Below are positions 24,514 to 39,500 of a stretch of 64,000 bases of DNA, piece after piece. A model generated the notes under the pieces. That model ran no database searches, was not told the origin of the DNA, and saw nothing but the letters and a program-made list of their open reading frames with translations. The position numbers and the translations under genes were made by a program. The first letter of the stretch is position 1. Each line of letters begins with the position of its first letter. The stretch spans positions 2,294,001 through 2,358,000 of the forward strand of contig NC_063156.1 in NCBI RefSeq assembly GCF_020921035.1, written 5' to 3'. Origin of the DNA: Rhodamnia argentea (Eukaryota > Streptophyta > Magnoliopsida > Myrtales > Myrtaceae).

Positions 24514-27500
24514 TCATTCACGAGGCAATGGTGGAGACAAATTATCAGGGCGGGATTCCGACTTCGGATAGTGATTTTTCACAAAAGCCTCTGCCGTGCC
24601 CATTAACTTACGAAAGTCCCCGGTCTTCTCAAAAAATTGCTGCCTGGCCTCTTCACAAGCTCTTGTAACCTTACGTATTTCGAGGAGGGTCACTCTTAAC
24701 TCTGACATAGCCTCTTCTATCTGCATCCTGCGTTGCGTTCTCTCTGGAGAAGCATTATTCTGAATTGCAGACGGCACAACAGGAAAGAATATGTCCGGCT
24801 TCCTGAAGAGGCAAATTGGTAAACCAGGTCACTCGTAGCAGTAAATGGAGATATCTTCCGTAAACATGAACTAGCAATCAGGTCAACCAAGAACTCAGAA
24901 GCCGTAATAATCAACAAAGCATGTCGTACGATGTCGTGAAACTTGTTTCAGATTGTGAAGCGCATAGAAGAAACAACCCACGGGATATTCTTGCTGCTGC
25001 AAAAGCTTTTACAGCAAAGAAAATTCTTCCTTGATCAATTTGAAAGAATGATTGACTATGCATCGAAAATGTCTCTCACCCTTTTCTCAATCTAAAGAAA
25101 ATGCAAAAGAGAATATTTAGCTTGATGACTGACTACCATGAATAGCAACCAACTTCCTTTTCTCTTTTGATTTCAGTTAGGTCAGATCCTGATCGCAGAA
25201 ATTTTCTAATTACTTAAAACATATGGAAGATTGGAGGGAGAAACAGACGTACCAAAAGCCAAGAGAAATCGAATCATCCTCTCGTATTATTCCACCGTCC
25301 AGTGATACAGCACCATCATCTATGTAGACACGGGCCTGCTTCATGTGTTCTCTGGTGTCATAGACTTGTAACTTGCCAAAAAGCTGATAGAATAGCGTTT
25401 CTCGAAGACCAAGGCCTTCAACTGTTCTTGTAGCCAAATGATCGACGTCTATGTCGACCATGTTAACCGCATATCCTAAGAAACCTAGAGGAATTTCTCC
25501 ACTAGGTAAGGTAGGAAAAGGCAAAGCCAGTTTCCTATCAAAACCTTCAAACTCTCCTATATATGGGCTGCCAAAGGTTTATTGCAAATCAATGAGGAAA
25601 TGCATTCCACAACTCAATTAAGTTGGTCAAGGAATATAATCTTCCATAACACTAAATGTTATAAAACAATAAAAAATACCACGCACCTTATTTCCTCAAG
25701 ACATATGACCCGGAATTCACCACTAATAAACTTGCCAAGTTCAGCTGCTTTTGCATAGACAGCATTTTGGAGATCTACTTCCCCGTTTTGGTCATACGCC
25801 TCAAGACTAAATGCCGTCTCAGAGTTTGCGCACACGATCCCGAGCATTTTATCTACACCCAGATACTTGGCTAACATCCTCCAAAATGAAAAATGCAATT
25901 TTAAGTATCAATTTGTCTAGTGTGAAAAAGGGGATTTGCGGCATTGAACAAGTGGTTGGATAGAAGGGTCAGTGATAGTTTACCTGCTAAGCTCAATATT
26001 GCAAACCGTTCCAAGAAGTGCAACCACACCAATTATGCCATTTCTAGATCGTCTATGCGGTCCTTCTGTCAATTCGCAGAGAGTAGAAGCTGCCGAGCCA
26101 TTTCTGTTTTCTATCCTGTCTATCATTTCCTCTTTGGTGAAAAAGCAGTCCATAATGTTCAAGGGGGAAGGCTCTGCATAAACTGTAAAAGTTGGTCATC
26201 CCTGAAGACCTAACTTACTAATGCAGGTCCTACTTGTCACAACTGAATTTGCTAGGTAAAATGAATAATTGCACCCCAGGTGATTTTGGTGAAAAGCATC
26301 CATTAACTAAGCAATCATTTTCTTCCTAACTTAATTCAGGTCTATATATTCTGTATATTGGAATGAATGGCAAATCATCCCTTAAAAAGCATCACATTTC
26401 TCTCATCTAGAGACAAAGAAAATAATACGATGAGAGAGTCATAATATGACACTCAAAACATGGATTTATACTCTTTAAAATATCCAAACTAAATAGCCAT
26501 AGGTCACTGATATTGACAAGACCACAAGGACAAAGAAATCGGCGTCGTCACAAAACAACATTGCATGCATTTATGAAAACTAATTATCCTTCAAGAATGA
26601 CATTAACCAAGAATAATCACCTCCCAATTCCACCAAAGATTGCTCTATTTCGGCCTTCCGTTCATGCAGCAACTTCAGCGCCTTTTCCCGATGTCCAATG
26701 CGCAAACCAGTTTCAAGAATATCATTCTCAAGAATCTGCATGAAGCAGTAATTGTAAGTCACTAGGCACAACCGACCACATAAGCATGTGAGAATGATGG
26801 GCACTAGCTGCAACTGACTGACCTCATTGGAACATGAGAAAAGGTAAAATCTATAATCTTAAAGCCAGGTTCTTAAAGAATAATTACGACTTCAAGATTA
26901 TAGTGGGAATTTACAAACCACAAGTAACCAGATTTATGATAGGGATGTAAAGTGCAATAAAGATCTTATACAATACCTTCTCATTCTTGATGATGGAAAG
27001 TGCATTCTCTACATCATTGGGGGTTGATGTGTCCTGCAGCATCATTATAATCCTATTTGGACATAAGGTTTGAATCTCCTGCTGCTGCAAATCTGAAGAA
27101 GGCTGAATGCCAATCTGCATTCATGAATCAAGTACGATAAGTGTACCATTGCGAATTACCAATACATTACCAGCGATAAAACGTTGCAACCTTGATGCTT
27201 AAAGATAATTCTTGTTGATGAGAATGAACAGCAGAAAAGCTATTGTTAAACTAAAAGCAGAAGACTGCACTAACTGGTTCTGCAACTCTGAGCTCCCTTT
27301 TTTCTGTTTGGAATTCTTCCCTGAATATTTCTTCACCTCTGGCTATAATAGACAGCGACACTGTATGCAGGTAATGAATGTAGATATCCCCAGTCAGTCA
27401 GTTGCTAAAACACTGGATAGTACAACTATTGCAACTTCACTTCCAGTGCAGCTGCCAAGTGATGACAGTATCGACCCTATTCGAGTTTCTTTCAATAAAG

Positions 27501-30500
27501 TGAAATGTAATATAACATAAATAATTGTTGGTAAAGAAATTGCGTGTTTTTCAGAGGCCCAATGCTTCTAATCCTTACTACAATAGTCTAAAATTATCAG
27601 AACATGTTCTATGGGACCATTACATTCTCGTTTCCTTACTCATCTCCCTCCACACAAATCTCATTAGTGACTCCATATAAAATCCTAAACAAAAGTATTA
27701 TGACAGATGCTGCATGAACATGAAATATAGACACCGCAATTTTAGTTCCTCGAACTAAACTATCATCAACCGAAATGTCCCAGAAGCCAAATCAAAATTA
27801 AACACCTTTTTGATAGAACTAAGCGATTTCATGTGACAGAAAGACTGCACTCTGAGAAAAAGGATTCTTATTTACCGCATGTATTGGGAGTACCGACATC
27901 CTTGTCTATAGGATTCATGTTAAGCTTTGGTTGTTTCAGCACTACAATGAATAACTGAAGTAGATTGACCAAGAGCCTAAACCATACTACAATCAAATAA
28001 ACTGTATGGTCAATGCATAAGTTGAAGAAATAAAAGGCGACTCAATGTGATTCTCTGAAAATATTGATTCATTGAGTTTATTGGATAAATTAATGCAGTC
28101 CTTTCTTTGAGTCAATTGAAATAATTAGTATCGTAAATAGAAACTCAAACTTTGTTCTCATTAAAGTAAACCTCAAGATATGTGTCAATAATGCTACCTC
28201 TCATGTTTCTTATGTTTTACATAATGGCTAAATTCTTCTCATTTTCAAGGTTCACCAAGAGATGAACGAAGAACTCCAAAGAAACAGATGAATGAGTCTA
28301 AAGTTTATACTAGCAAGAGTTTTTGAACCTTCATCAGGAAAGAGGAATTAGTTTGAAAAAAATGAAAACAAGTATAGATTAGTTTAGAATAAGGATGAAA
28401 CTTTTCAGTGAGAAAAGGTAATTATAATAGGCTGAGTATGTTTTTCCTTTGCTATTGAGTTTCCAAGTTATTTGCTACTTGTAACTTCCGTTATTATATC
28501 GAAATTTATGAGTCCACCCTCGGTAGAGATTATAATAGGCTGAGTATGTTTTTCCTTTGCTATTGAGTTTCCAAGTTATTTGCTACTTGTAACTTCCTTT
28601 ATTATATCGAAATTTATGAGTCCACCCTCGGTAGAGACTTCTATTTTTCAAAATGAACTTCATTGATTTCACGGCCAGTGTAGGAACTAAGAAGTTAGTC
28701 GTGATAATCAAAATTTAGCACTTTTCATGAGATTAACAGGCATCACATTGAAAAGGAAAATGCCCTATCAATGATGGACCCAATAATGGTTTACAACATG
28801 ATACTAACGATAGACAGTTGGAATTATAAATTGGACCATGAATGCCACACACTATTTCGACTGGCCATAGTTCTAATAGTAGCATTCTTGGTTGCAGGCT
28901 CAATCAGCAAAGAAATATGGTGAATACATGGTCAATCTACCAGGTTCATTATATTTAGATATAGCTTGTGAAAGTTATTGCAAGAATTTGGGCGATACTC
29001 CACTCTACTTTTGTTTTGGTCATACTCCACTCTACTTCACTTAATGTTCTTTTGCAAGAACAGTTTCCTTCAACTAAAGATTACCCAGAAAACATTACAA
29101 GAGTTCAAAGCAAAAGTACAAGGCACAAACTCAAGGTTCATACCATCTTGACCGTAACCTGCAGTAACTTTCAACATGCCACCGAGATGAACAAATCCAT
29201 CATGATCCACCTGAACAAGAAATTTATTCCTTCTCTTAAATAAATTTTGACAGAGGTCAACCATTAGCAATGCATATGATGCTCCAAATATTGTACGAAT
29301 ACACAATACACCCTTCATCAAATCTTTTTTGGGCTACCAACATGCCACTTCAACATTTTATGCCCTCTATTTAAATGTCAGCAGGGTCATTCGCAAAAAT
29401 AACAACAGAAATGCAGGTAAAAACGAGAGCAAAGTTACCACAAAGTTCCTGTTGATTCAGTTAAATAGTCCAATGCACCTAATACGTAACTACGGAAAGA
29501 TAAGTTCCCTGACTAACATGCTGAATTGAATGCCTATGTATTACCAAAAGCCATCTTTCAAGCTTTGTTTGGGAGAGTGGGAGAGAATTCTCCTTCCATA
29601 CTCTCACAAAAATTCCGAATTCTCACCCCTTTCCACCCAAATTTTCATTACCCCCATTTTCCTTCATCTCCCACACATAGAATAAGAGAACAAATCACCA
29701 TTTACAGAATTTACTCATAAGCATCACAGGGAATTTGGGAAGCACATCACCTTGAGCTTTTTACCCATCTGATCTTTAAAGGAAAATCCCTCAACCTTCA
29801 AAAGAACTTCAGAGCCCTCCAAAGCATGATTTCCATATGCATCAAACATCTAAAAGAAATTAATCAAATGAAAGATATAAGTTAGGGTGCCAAATAATTG
29901 CTTCTGCAAATATACAGCGAAATATTTGCTAAACATACTGATAATGCCAGTTCGGACCAAGTTCCCTTATACTTCTTTTTCTGTTTTACAGCAAAGTTCT
30001 ACAATATACACAATAAAAAAGTTCAAAGAAGTTTTGCCTCAGATACTTGTTATTTTTCTTTTGAAAGAAGAAAGACCAGGCCTCGATCAGGAAAATGTGC
30101 TGTGGACCATGAGTATGCAATATGTCACACAAGTAACAGTCTGCATATGATTGAGTATTGTCTCATACAAACAGTGCCAGAAACTTCATTAAGCACAAGG
30201 TTCGCGAGGATCTGCTTTTACCTCCAATTTGAGTTCTTGTACTATGCACCCAGGAAGCATTTGGATACTTTGTGTAGATGGATGTGCCAACACACGCCGC
30301 ACATGTCCAGGAATAACTACGAAAAAGTAGAGAAAATAATTACCAGGCGTATCAATAGTTTAATAATTAACAAATCTTGTGCTCATGGCTGTAAAGGAAT
30401 TCAATCTGGAATGTGATACCTCGACATGGAATAGAAATCGACAAAGAATCATCTGGTGGACATATGAGCATTGTGCCCTCATAGCTTGGCCGGATAATGT

Positions 30501-33500
30501 CTAAATCCCCACTTTCTACTAGTAAATCCTACACAATAAGTAAATACAATGGGTTGAGATAGTACTGTATCTCAGTAGAGTTAAATTTTAGTGAACTGGG
30601 TTGAGATAGTACTGTATCTCAGTAGAGTTAAATTGTAGTGAAGTGTACAAATCTGAGAAGGGCCTGACATATTTAATAGATGCACATGTCACCTTAATTC
30701 TTAGGGTCTTTTTGTTGGCTGAAAGACCTGCCTTCATTTTCTTCACATAAATCAACGTGCCTTTGCCCATTTTGAATTGCAAATCAACTTTTGGAGTTGA
30801 TGGGAGTTGAATGAGGTTCCCATATCTATCATAACATGCGACATCTAAAGGGGCAAAGCATGATCCAACCCTGTCAAAATATCCCATAAACTACATTATA
30901 AACCTGGAGCTCCACATATACAACAAAAGAACAAATTGGTACTTTCAAAAACTTCTTACTACCCTTACCTGACTTGAAGATGCTTATTCTGATCATATCC
31001 CAAAAGTTGCCACCTTCCAACCTCAGCAGATGCATGAACTGTTACCTCTTTTTCACAGTTCTTACAGCTTGTCTCATCCTGATCACAAACAAAATGATGT
31101 TTGATTACAGAATAAAAAGAGCATTTGGTCATAAAGTTTGTCCCTGCTTTTTTCGCTGGCAGAAAAGGGTAGGAAGAGTTTGCTTACTGTACGGAACAAA
31201 AATTTATATACACCGGCTTTCTGAAATAGTTCATGAGACTTGTGCTGCAAGGAAAAGATGTATAGACCATGAAATCCTCTATGAAAAGATGGTGTCACGC
31301 GAGATGAATAGATATGCCTTTCTTGACCATTATCAGAATTGCCACTGAATTTGACTTCCATAGACATTTCCATCCTATTTTTGACAATGTACTTCTGATC
31401 CAAGTTCTTTGGAGCAGTGGAGAAACAGAAATTTGCTGGCCGAACAACTGCTACAATTTCCTTTGGAGGGTCTTGTCCAGCAGGAATCGGAGCATGAACT
31501 GGTAATGCCTGAAAACAAAAAGAAAAAGAAATGAAAAAAAAGGCTAGTACTATAGAAGAGGACAGATAACCCAATAGTATTCTCTGATCAGCGGATATTC
31601 TAAGGAGATGGAACAATATGTTTAACCATGCCAAAAAAAATTTCAGCTCTTAAACCTTTCAGACCTACAGACTTCACCTAAATGCTATAAAATAAACAAG
31701 GTTATATAGGATGCTTCAAGAAATACTCCCTGTAGTCACCTGTGAATTGAAGATCCGATTTGCAAAACCCTAATGAGACACTTACCGAATGAACTCCTAA
31801 CTCTTCACATTGGTTGGAATCTAGCAAGTCAATTGAAGATGGAGATTTCGAGCGGTGCTTCTCCAACTGGCACTCCCACTCGGATTTCCCAACAGCTACT
31901 AACTGTTTTTGGAAGCTCAAGATTGAGTACATATAACAAAAAGAAGATTATGGACATAATACGACATAAAGAAGTAAAACGACATTCAAATAATTAAATA
32001 GAGACCTCTCCAGAGTCAATGACTCCAATAGGTATAGATACAGAACTCTGAACCTCCAAGCAAACGTTTTCCTCATGCTTATTGAGCATGCAGCCTTTCT
32101 CATCAGGCACCCCTAGTGGCCTTTCACATACAATAATGCGGGGACAGCTTGTTAGCAAAATCTTGAGGTATCTAACCGGTTGATGAAAACGAAAAGCACT
32201 TCAACCACAGAAAATCGATAAGAGATTTACCTGCATATGATTCGTGCTTCCCCTGCAGGGAGAAGACCATCAGATTAGTTGACCGATATACCTCATTGAA
32301 TACAATGGAGAAACATCGTTGCCACAAATAAACATTTTTCTCAATCAAGTTAACTTGTCATCTGGAAATCCCCTATGACCAGAGAGATGGTTAAAACTTG
32401 ACCAAAAGATTTTTCTTTAACTGAATACATGGTCTAATTCTTTCATTTCAATCCTCACTCATATAAGTATTGACTGATGGTTCAAATGCAAAATGCTGCC
32501 ACTGATTGATGTGCGCCACTTCTAAGGAACCTCCTTTCTGTCCAAGTCTACTTGGAAAACTTAACATAAATCAAGTCTTTGATGGTGAAATAATAAAACT
32601 GTCAGAAAAATTTTGACTACTACGGAACAGGCAAAATGTTAGAAACTTAGAGTTACCATAGAAATTATAACATCTGTACATATCAATTGCAGTGTATCTC
32701 TTTCCGTTTCGTTTTGCATGCTCAACAGAAGATTCTCTTCTCTTAACTATAAATGTGATCTGGTAGATGTACCGAGATAATCTACTATGGCCACGATAAA
32801 AGTATCTTTTTGGCAGAAAGCTCAAAATAAAAGCAACTAAATGCATGCATGTATAACATTTCTTACTTACCACCGCCATCTCCTTGAAGTCCTTCGAGCA
32901 AAAAATATTCTAGAGTAGCATAGACATTGTTGTTGTGCACTCCGGCACATGCTCCTTTGAGAATTTTGATTTTCTGGTCACGTCTCCAAGATACTCCCTT
33001 CCTTTTCATCCGACGGTGCACTCTTAGAACTAAGATACAAATATTTAAATTAACCAATTGCACCATGAGCAGCAAAGCAAACAAATAATAGGTAAGACAG
33101 GAAGCAGTACAGTCAAAGAAGTTTAAAAGATATCAAACATTTTGCCCAAAACGAGAAAAGACTGAATGGCAAGCCACTAGCATGCAACATAGCAGAACTT
33201 CACTGGTAATCCACCAGATTGCGATATATATCACCTCTACATACCGTTGGATGATACACCAAGTGCCTTCTTGTTTCCAGGGTTGAGTATGAAAACAGCT
33301 TGGTCCTCACCGCTGTCAACCTCTTCATCATAAAGTTTATGCATTTGGATAATCCAATCACAATACTCCTTTTCCAGTTGTAACGGAGTCAGCAACTTCC
33401 CTTCTCTACAGATTTTAACTTTTATTTCTAGATAATGGAAAAAAAAAAATCATTAAGGACTTTAACGTGAAAACCATGTTAAGTTCAAGAAAAAGATAGT

Positions 33501-36500
33501 GGATGTAAATATGAGCAATGACCTTTTACTTCATCAAGAGGCCTGCCAATTTTTTTAAGAGCACAGGTAAATGGGCTATGCTGGGCCAGATCGGTCTGTC
33601 AAAAGTAAGGAGCACTGAGCATATCGATATGAAAAGTTGCACAAGAAGATGAGCAAATCACATTTCTCAAGCAATTTAGATGATGACTATATGTCATTCT
33701 ACCTATTTTTGGTCTTTCAATTACTCTTTCGGTAAAGCAAAGTATTTCAAGTACTGAACCATTTACATAAGATGGACACATTTCAGCTTTGATTTTTTCC
33801 GAAAGTACATTATTTGCTTATTAAGCAAAAAGTCAGCTCAACAGATACTAGACAAATGAAGAACCAAAAGACAAGGAAGTGAAGAAGACTTGTCTTTCAA
33901 ATGTTGATCATCAAACTTATTCAAGAACATTTAAATATCAATAAGAACAATGTTCAACTGCATAGGCTTACAGGTACTGTGTTTGCATAGTTCTAACCTT
34001 CTCTCCGGCTAGGTAACAGCAATGCGAAAGATTTGAAACATTACTGTCAACTGACAAATAATGGACGAAGGACGACGTGTTTTGCCCACAGATATAACAC
34101 TTAAAAAGACCAAATATGACACTGAATTCAAAATGTGATAATATGTCAACATAAAGAGGACTAACTCCGATCAAACTTGCGACAGACACATTCAAGATGC
34201 TACCATTTTATCCACAAAAAATGCACATTCCCACCAGCATACATGATGAAATTTCAGAAGAATCACTTTGGAAACATATGAATAAGCTGGACACATTTTT
34301 TATTTTTGTGTTCCTGCTCCAGTTTGCACCTCAGAAACTGTACACTCTGTTATGGCCTTACTACAAGAAATCTCTAATTCCTATCCCATATGTTTCCAGT
34401 ATATCAAAGCTTTGGAAAGTCTTAAGTTACATAAAAATGCTAGAACTGGGAACACGAAGTATTCTAATACTAAAAGCCTGATGGCCCATGTATAGACAGT
34501 AGAGCTCCCCTCACCTTGGAAGGTGTTGGAGAGAATCCAGCATCAGTATCTACATCATCAAATTTTATGTCAGACATTTCATGATGTATATAATTGAAGA
34601 AATGCAATCTCATCAAATAGGAAAGTTCCTAATAATCAGTGATAACTGTACCAATAAAGCATTTAACTCTAAAGAAAGATCTCCTGAACAAGTGAGCTTT
34701 ATCTCCTCTCTTACGTCTCTCTTCCATGAATGGAAGCAAACCCTGTGTAGAAAGCATCCATTAGGTCATTGGCTATCACAGTTAGTTTTTTCTTTTTTCT
34801 TTTTTGTTGGTAATCAAGTTAGTAAAAACAGAGACAATGGAAGCATCAAACACTTGACATTGACACTTGATTTATTCCCAAATTTTTCAATTGGATCAAG
34901 TTTCTCATATAGGACCTTCTCAACGTGCACATGAAATTTTTATTAGATAAATCACAATGTATATCTACATTTAGCATTTGTATTTTCCTGAGATTCTTGT
35001 CAGAAATGCCTTCATTTTGGAAAAAATCTTAAGTTTGATGATATTGCACAAGATACGAGGTCAAGATTACAAAAAACCTTGACTGTTAATCAAGTAAAAA
35101 TCGAGAAAAGTACGTGTAAGCATGTTAGAGACCCGTTTCCTGCAAAATCGGTCTTATTAGCTAACTTACTAGCTTGAATAATATGATGTCAACATTTGCA
35201 TATTGCACTAAAAGGGACGAAAAGAAATGATCAAATGCAATTGAGTGAGCAAAGATCTGAAAATTTTAAAAAAATAGAAAAAAGTTAATTTTGGCAGTTG
35301 TCATAGACAGAATGAGTTGCCACGGGCATTTGCTAGATATGAAAGCACATCGACATCGACTATAACTTTTGGGCAAGATTGCCAACCAAGGAAAGAGGTT
35401 GAGCATGATTTGGTGGGGTTAACCATTTGAAAATTTTACGAGAGTTCATAATATAAGTTGCACTAAAGGACAGCAGCGAAGGAGATTTGAAATGTCAGGA
35501 TGCCATTTCACCACTGTTCTAGCATGTAACACACAACCGGCTACATGATGTCGCTATTCCCAGCACACCAGCCACAACATAGAGGTAAGAAAGTGGGCTC
35601 ATCAAACCTATAAACCACCCTGCCTTGAAAAAAAAAAAAATTTTAAACCAGCCTAGGAGGTTAGACTTCATACCAGCTTTAAACATGACCGGGTTTGCTT
35701 AAATTTCATGCAGGGACTGAGCAGCAACTGTTTTGTTCATATTTGGGCAACTAAAAGTGAGAAAAATGGCTCCCACGAACTCCATCTGTTGAATTTTTAA
35801 TTAAACTTTTTCAGGTTTGCAGAATGCTTCCTTTCTCGATGCACTAAGATCCATCAGATGAGCAATGGCTGTCACAGTCGTCCATCTTCCAAAAGGATAA
35901 CCACGGGGCCAGGTGTCTAAACCTTGCTTCTTGGAAGGTTTGGGGAAAATGGATTATGCACAACTACTGGACCACTGGATTTAGATAGCGGAGAGAAAGA
36001 AAGGTTTAAATAACCATCTGCCAACAGGAGGCCGTATCCATAAGTTTTAAGGACCGTTAAATTTGCTATTGGTTTTAGGCATTTAAGCCTACATCTCAAC
36101 ATACTCATCTTAGGTAATGCAAGGGAGTTGCCTGGGCTTTTTGTTTCATCAGCTTTTCTTAGTTTGATTATAACATTTGAGAAGATCCACAACTCACCCA
36201 GCGAGCATCTGGAAGCAGTCGGCCAAGACGTCGGATTGACACACGACTGAAAGATTCGTAGGTTTCAGCAACTCTGCATCCATCAGCTTCTAACTCCTCT
36301 AAGATTCTCTCGATGGTTTCCTTCCCCTGGAGTACTTAAATTCAGAACTTCCTCCACAGTGAACTGAAAAGAAAATAAACTATACGAATATTCTGCCATA
36401 CCTGAACAACAGGAAAGTAGACACACTTCAGGCAAGCATTGGCCTCATGAATTGCTGTGGAACCTGAAAAGTGTTGCGATGTATTATATTAGAGGAAAGT

Positions 36501-39500
36501 CACAATCTAAGTGACATTCTTAGGTTAAACTAGTGCTATAGTCATTGATGCCCGCAGACCAAACGAAGGCCTAAAAACGATAAAAGGTAGAGAACCTAGA
36601 ATTAAAGACGATATAACTGTCTCCTCTCTAAAAAGAACGGGACAGAGAACTATAGATACTTACCAGGTATTCTATTTGCATCAGTGTCCTGTGTGATTGA
36701 AAAATGAACTTCAATTATAAAATCAGGACCATTGCAGGAATGCGAGTTAGTAATTGCAACCTCCCCGCCTTTAATTTCAGCTAAATCAGTACCATTAACC
36801 TGACAAAGCACACACTCATTTCATGGTGCAAAAAGCTTACTATGAGATCCCATTATGCAATAATGGCTAATATTTTATCTACAAACCATACACTATAACA
36901 CGCTCATATCATATGAGTCTAAACAGCAAACCTTCCCAAATTAGTTTATATATTTGTAGGCATAGCAAGAACAAGAAATCCAAAATTGTTCGTAAATCTG
37001 AACAACATAATTAAATAGCGAGATTGTGCCTTTTCTATCCCAACAGTAATAATGTAGAAAATTGCCTGTTCACAGTGGATGAAAAAATAAATGGAATAAT
37101 GGATACTATTTTTTCTACAAACCATACGTCTAAATAGAAAACCCCTTCTCAAATTACATAATATATCTGTAGGCATAGCGAGAACAACAAAATCCGAAAT
37201 TGTTCGTAAATCTGAACAACATTGTTACATAGCCGGATTGTGCCTTTTCTATCCCAACATTAAGAATGTAGAAGACTGCCTGTTCAAAGTGGACCAAAAA
37301 GGATAAAAGCATCATGGGGCTGAAGGATTTAATATTAGAGGCCACCGCATTAACAGTGCACTTCATACCTCAAAATAGACCGGTCTTGTTGTCCTCCTCA
37401 AATCGGACAAACCATCACACTGCAAACAATCAAACTAATGAGATAAAATCAAATTCAGGCATCCTATGTGATCCTTATAGAGAAGAAGCGAACTTGCATA
37501 ACCCTGAAAAATCATTTTACCTACTACTTGCTCTCTTAAACTTTGCTCTACATTGATATCCCCAGTAATACAGCAAGTAATAGTAATGAATTCATCAGAA
37601 GAGAGAACTCATTAGCATAGTTTCAAATCATAGCCAAGAGTAATAATCTCAAAGATATTGACCAAAGTCGTATCCCACATTGGCCGCAACTACTAACTGA
37701 ACCCAACTTTGCAATCTGGTGGCAGCATTTCTCAACATTTTGCAGTGATGGCATTATAGAATTATTGCATGTGCTATAGCATTAACTTTCTATAGCAGCA
37801 ATAAAGGAATTAACAGAAGTGTTTGATTTACTCCAATTTCTGCAGTACTTAAACTTTCCACAACCAAAACACCAGGCAATCGAAGATGACATCATTATCC
37901 ACCAGGCACCATCTAAAATTTGGAATAAGTAGATCATTTTGAAAAATCTAGCAATTACAAATTGTTAGAAAGACAAAACATCATTCTAAATTTTCAAAAA
38001 GTGATGACTCTTTCCCAAGTTTAGCTGATGAACCTCGTCAAGCCAAGAGAAAAGGACCAGTATGACCTTCTCCACTTGTGGTGAAATAGTTTCTTGCTAT
38101 AACACCTCTATGAAAGTCTCGTTAAAGAGTGCCCCGAGGCACTTGCTAAGCATACTTATATGAAATGTTTTGATTTCTAAAGCATTAACCACACATAACA
38201 CAAGTAAAATAGTGCATTTAAAACTGCGAACTTTTCTCAATGTGTGGCTTAACAAGTACCCTAATGGCACACAAAAAAAAATCCCAAAGAAAAACAGATC
38301 TGACGGCAACAAACCTGAATATATGGGAAATAGATGTCCTTCAGCTTGCACTGGAGTTGATGTAGATTCACCTTTTTCGTTCTAGGCTTGAAAATCTCAA
38401 CCTGTACATATTTTACATAACAAGGCCACATTAAAACATCACAACGTGTTGTCTATGCACCACGAATTCACAATATTTACCAGCTTGTGACAAAGCAACA
38501 AATACCTGAAAATTTAATGGAAGAATGTATTTGGAATAATACATTCAAGTCATTAACTATATATGTACATACATGTATATGTGTATGTATTCGCCCCAAG
38601 GCAGCACACAAAAGACATAAGGCTTTTTGCTAAGAACTTCATATTAGAGGCTTTCCTCCATCAGCGGACACCAACATGCATGCAGAAGTGTTCTACCTAT
38701 AATAATCGACTTCAAACTGTGCCCAGAGGTATGTCTTAACTCACAGTAGCAGCCAGTTTATTTGTTTCATCTCTCTCTCATGTATAGTTCTCAAGTCGCC
38801 TCACATCTCTTAGATTTTGAATTCTCCCTATCTCTTCCCACTACGTAACATCTTCTACAAATATTTCAATCTTAAATCTCGAAAAAAAAATCTATTTTAT
38901 CACTGCTACATTGGAGTGACATAGTTAGAAACTCTAAAGCCTAAGATTCACTTGGGATGATTGACTTTGCCATGAGGACAAAGTAAAGTCATGACCCAAG
39001 AAGTATTCAACTGGTATAATCAGAGAATCTAGAGCCTAATAGTTACTCAAGACAACTGACCCATGCCTACTTCCAAATTCCTGTGCCATGGCCAAGCCAA
39101 AAAAAATAAAAAATTCTAGAGCTTCTGGGGAGTTTGGGATGATGGTCAGAGCATGACAAATAACATCCCGCAATGGTTTTTACCAGATTTGGAGAGATTA
39201 GTAGAGTAAAACCTTCCCAGAAAAGACAATTGCAAAAATTTAGTCGCAAATATAAAGATAAAAGATGTGCCATATGAACGGCAAAATGCCCTATCAGTCA
39301 ATATGATTGACACTGAAATACAACGACAGAAAGAATGGATTAAAAAAGGTCTACCTTCGTGAAGCTTCCTTGAGGTGCTCTGGCACTTTCAATTTCTAAA
39401 GGAACCCTGAAGCCACCAGTAGTCTGAATAAATGACAGAGAAAATGATGACTGGTCGGATGAATCTATGTATGGAAAATAAGGGAGTCCAGTCAAGAGAA

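Noticed and set aside
34197-36192. Several 90-117-residue frames between GMI1 exons 14 and 16
   Set aside because: They are intronic. The real exon in this interval is 34742-34652, which continues the protein in phase.
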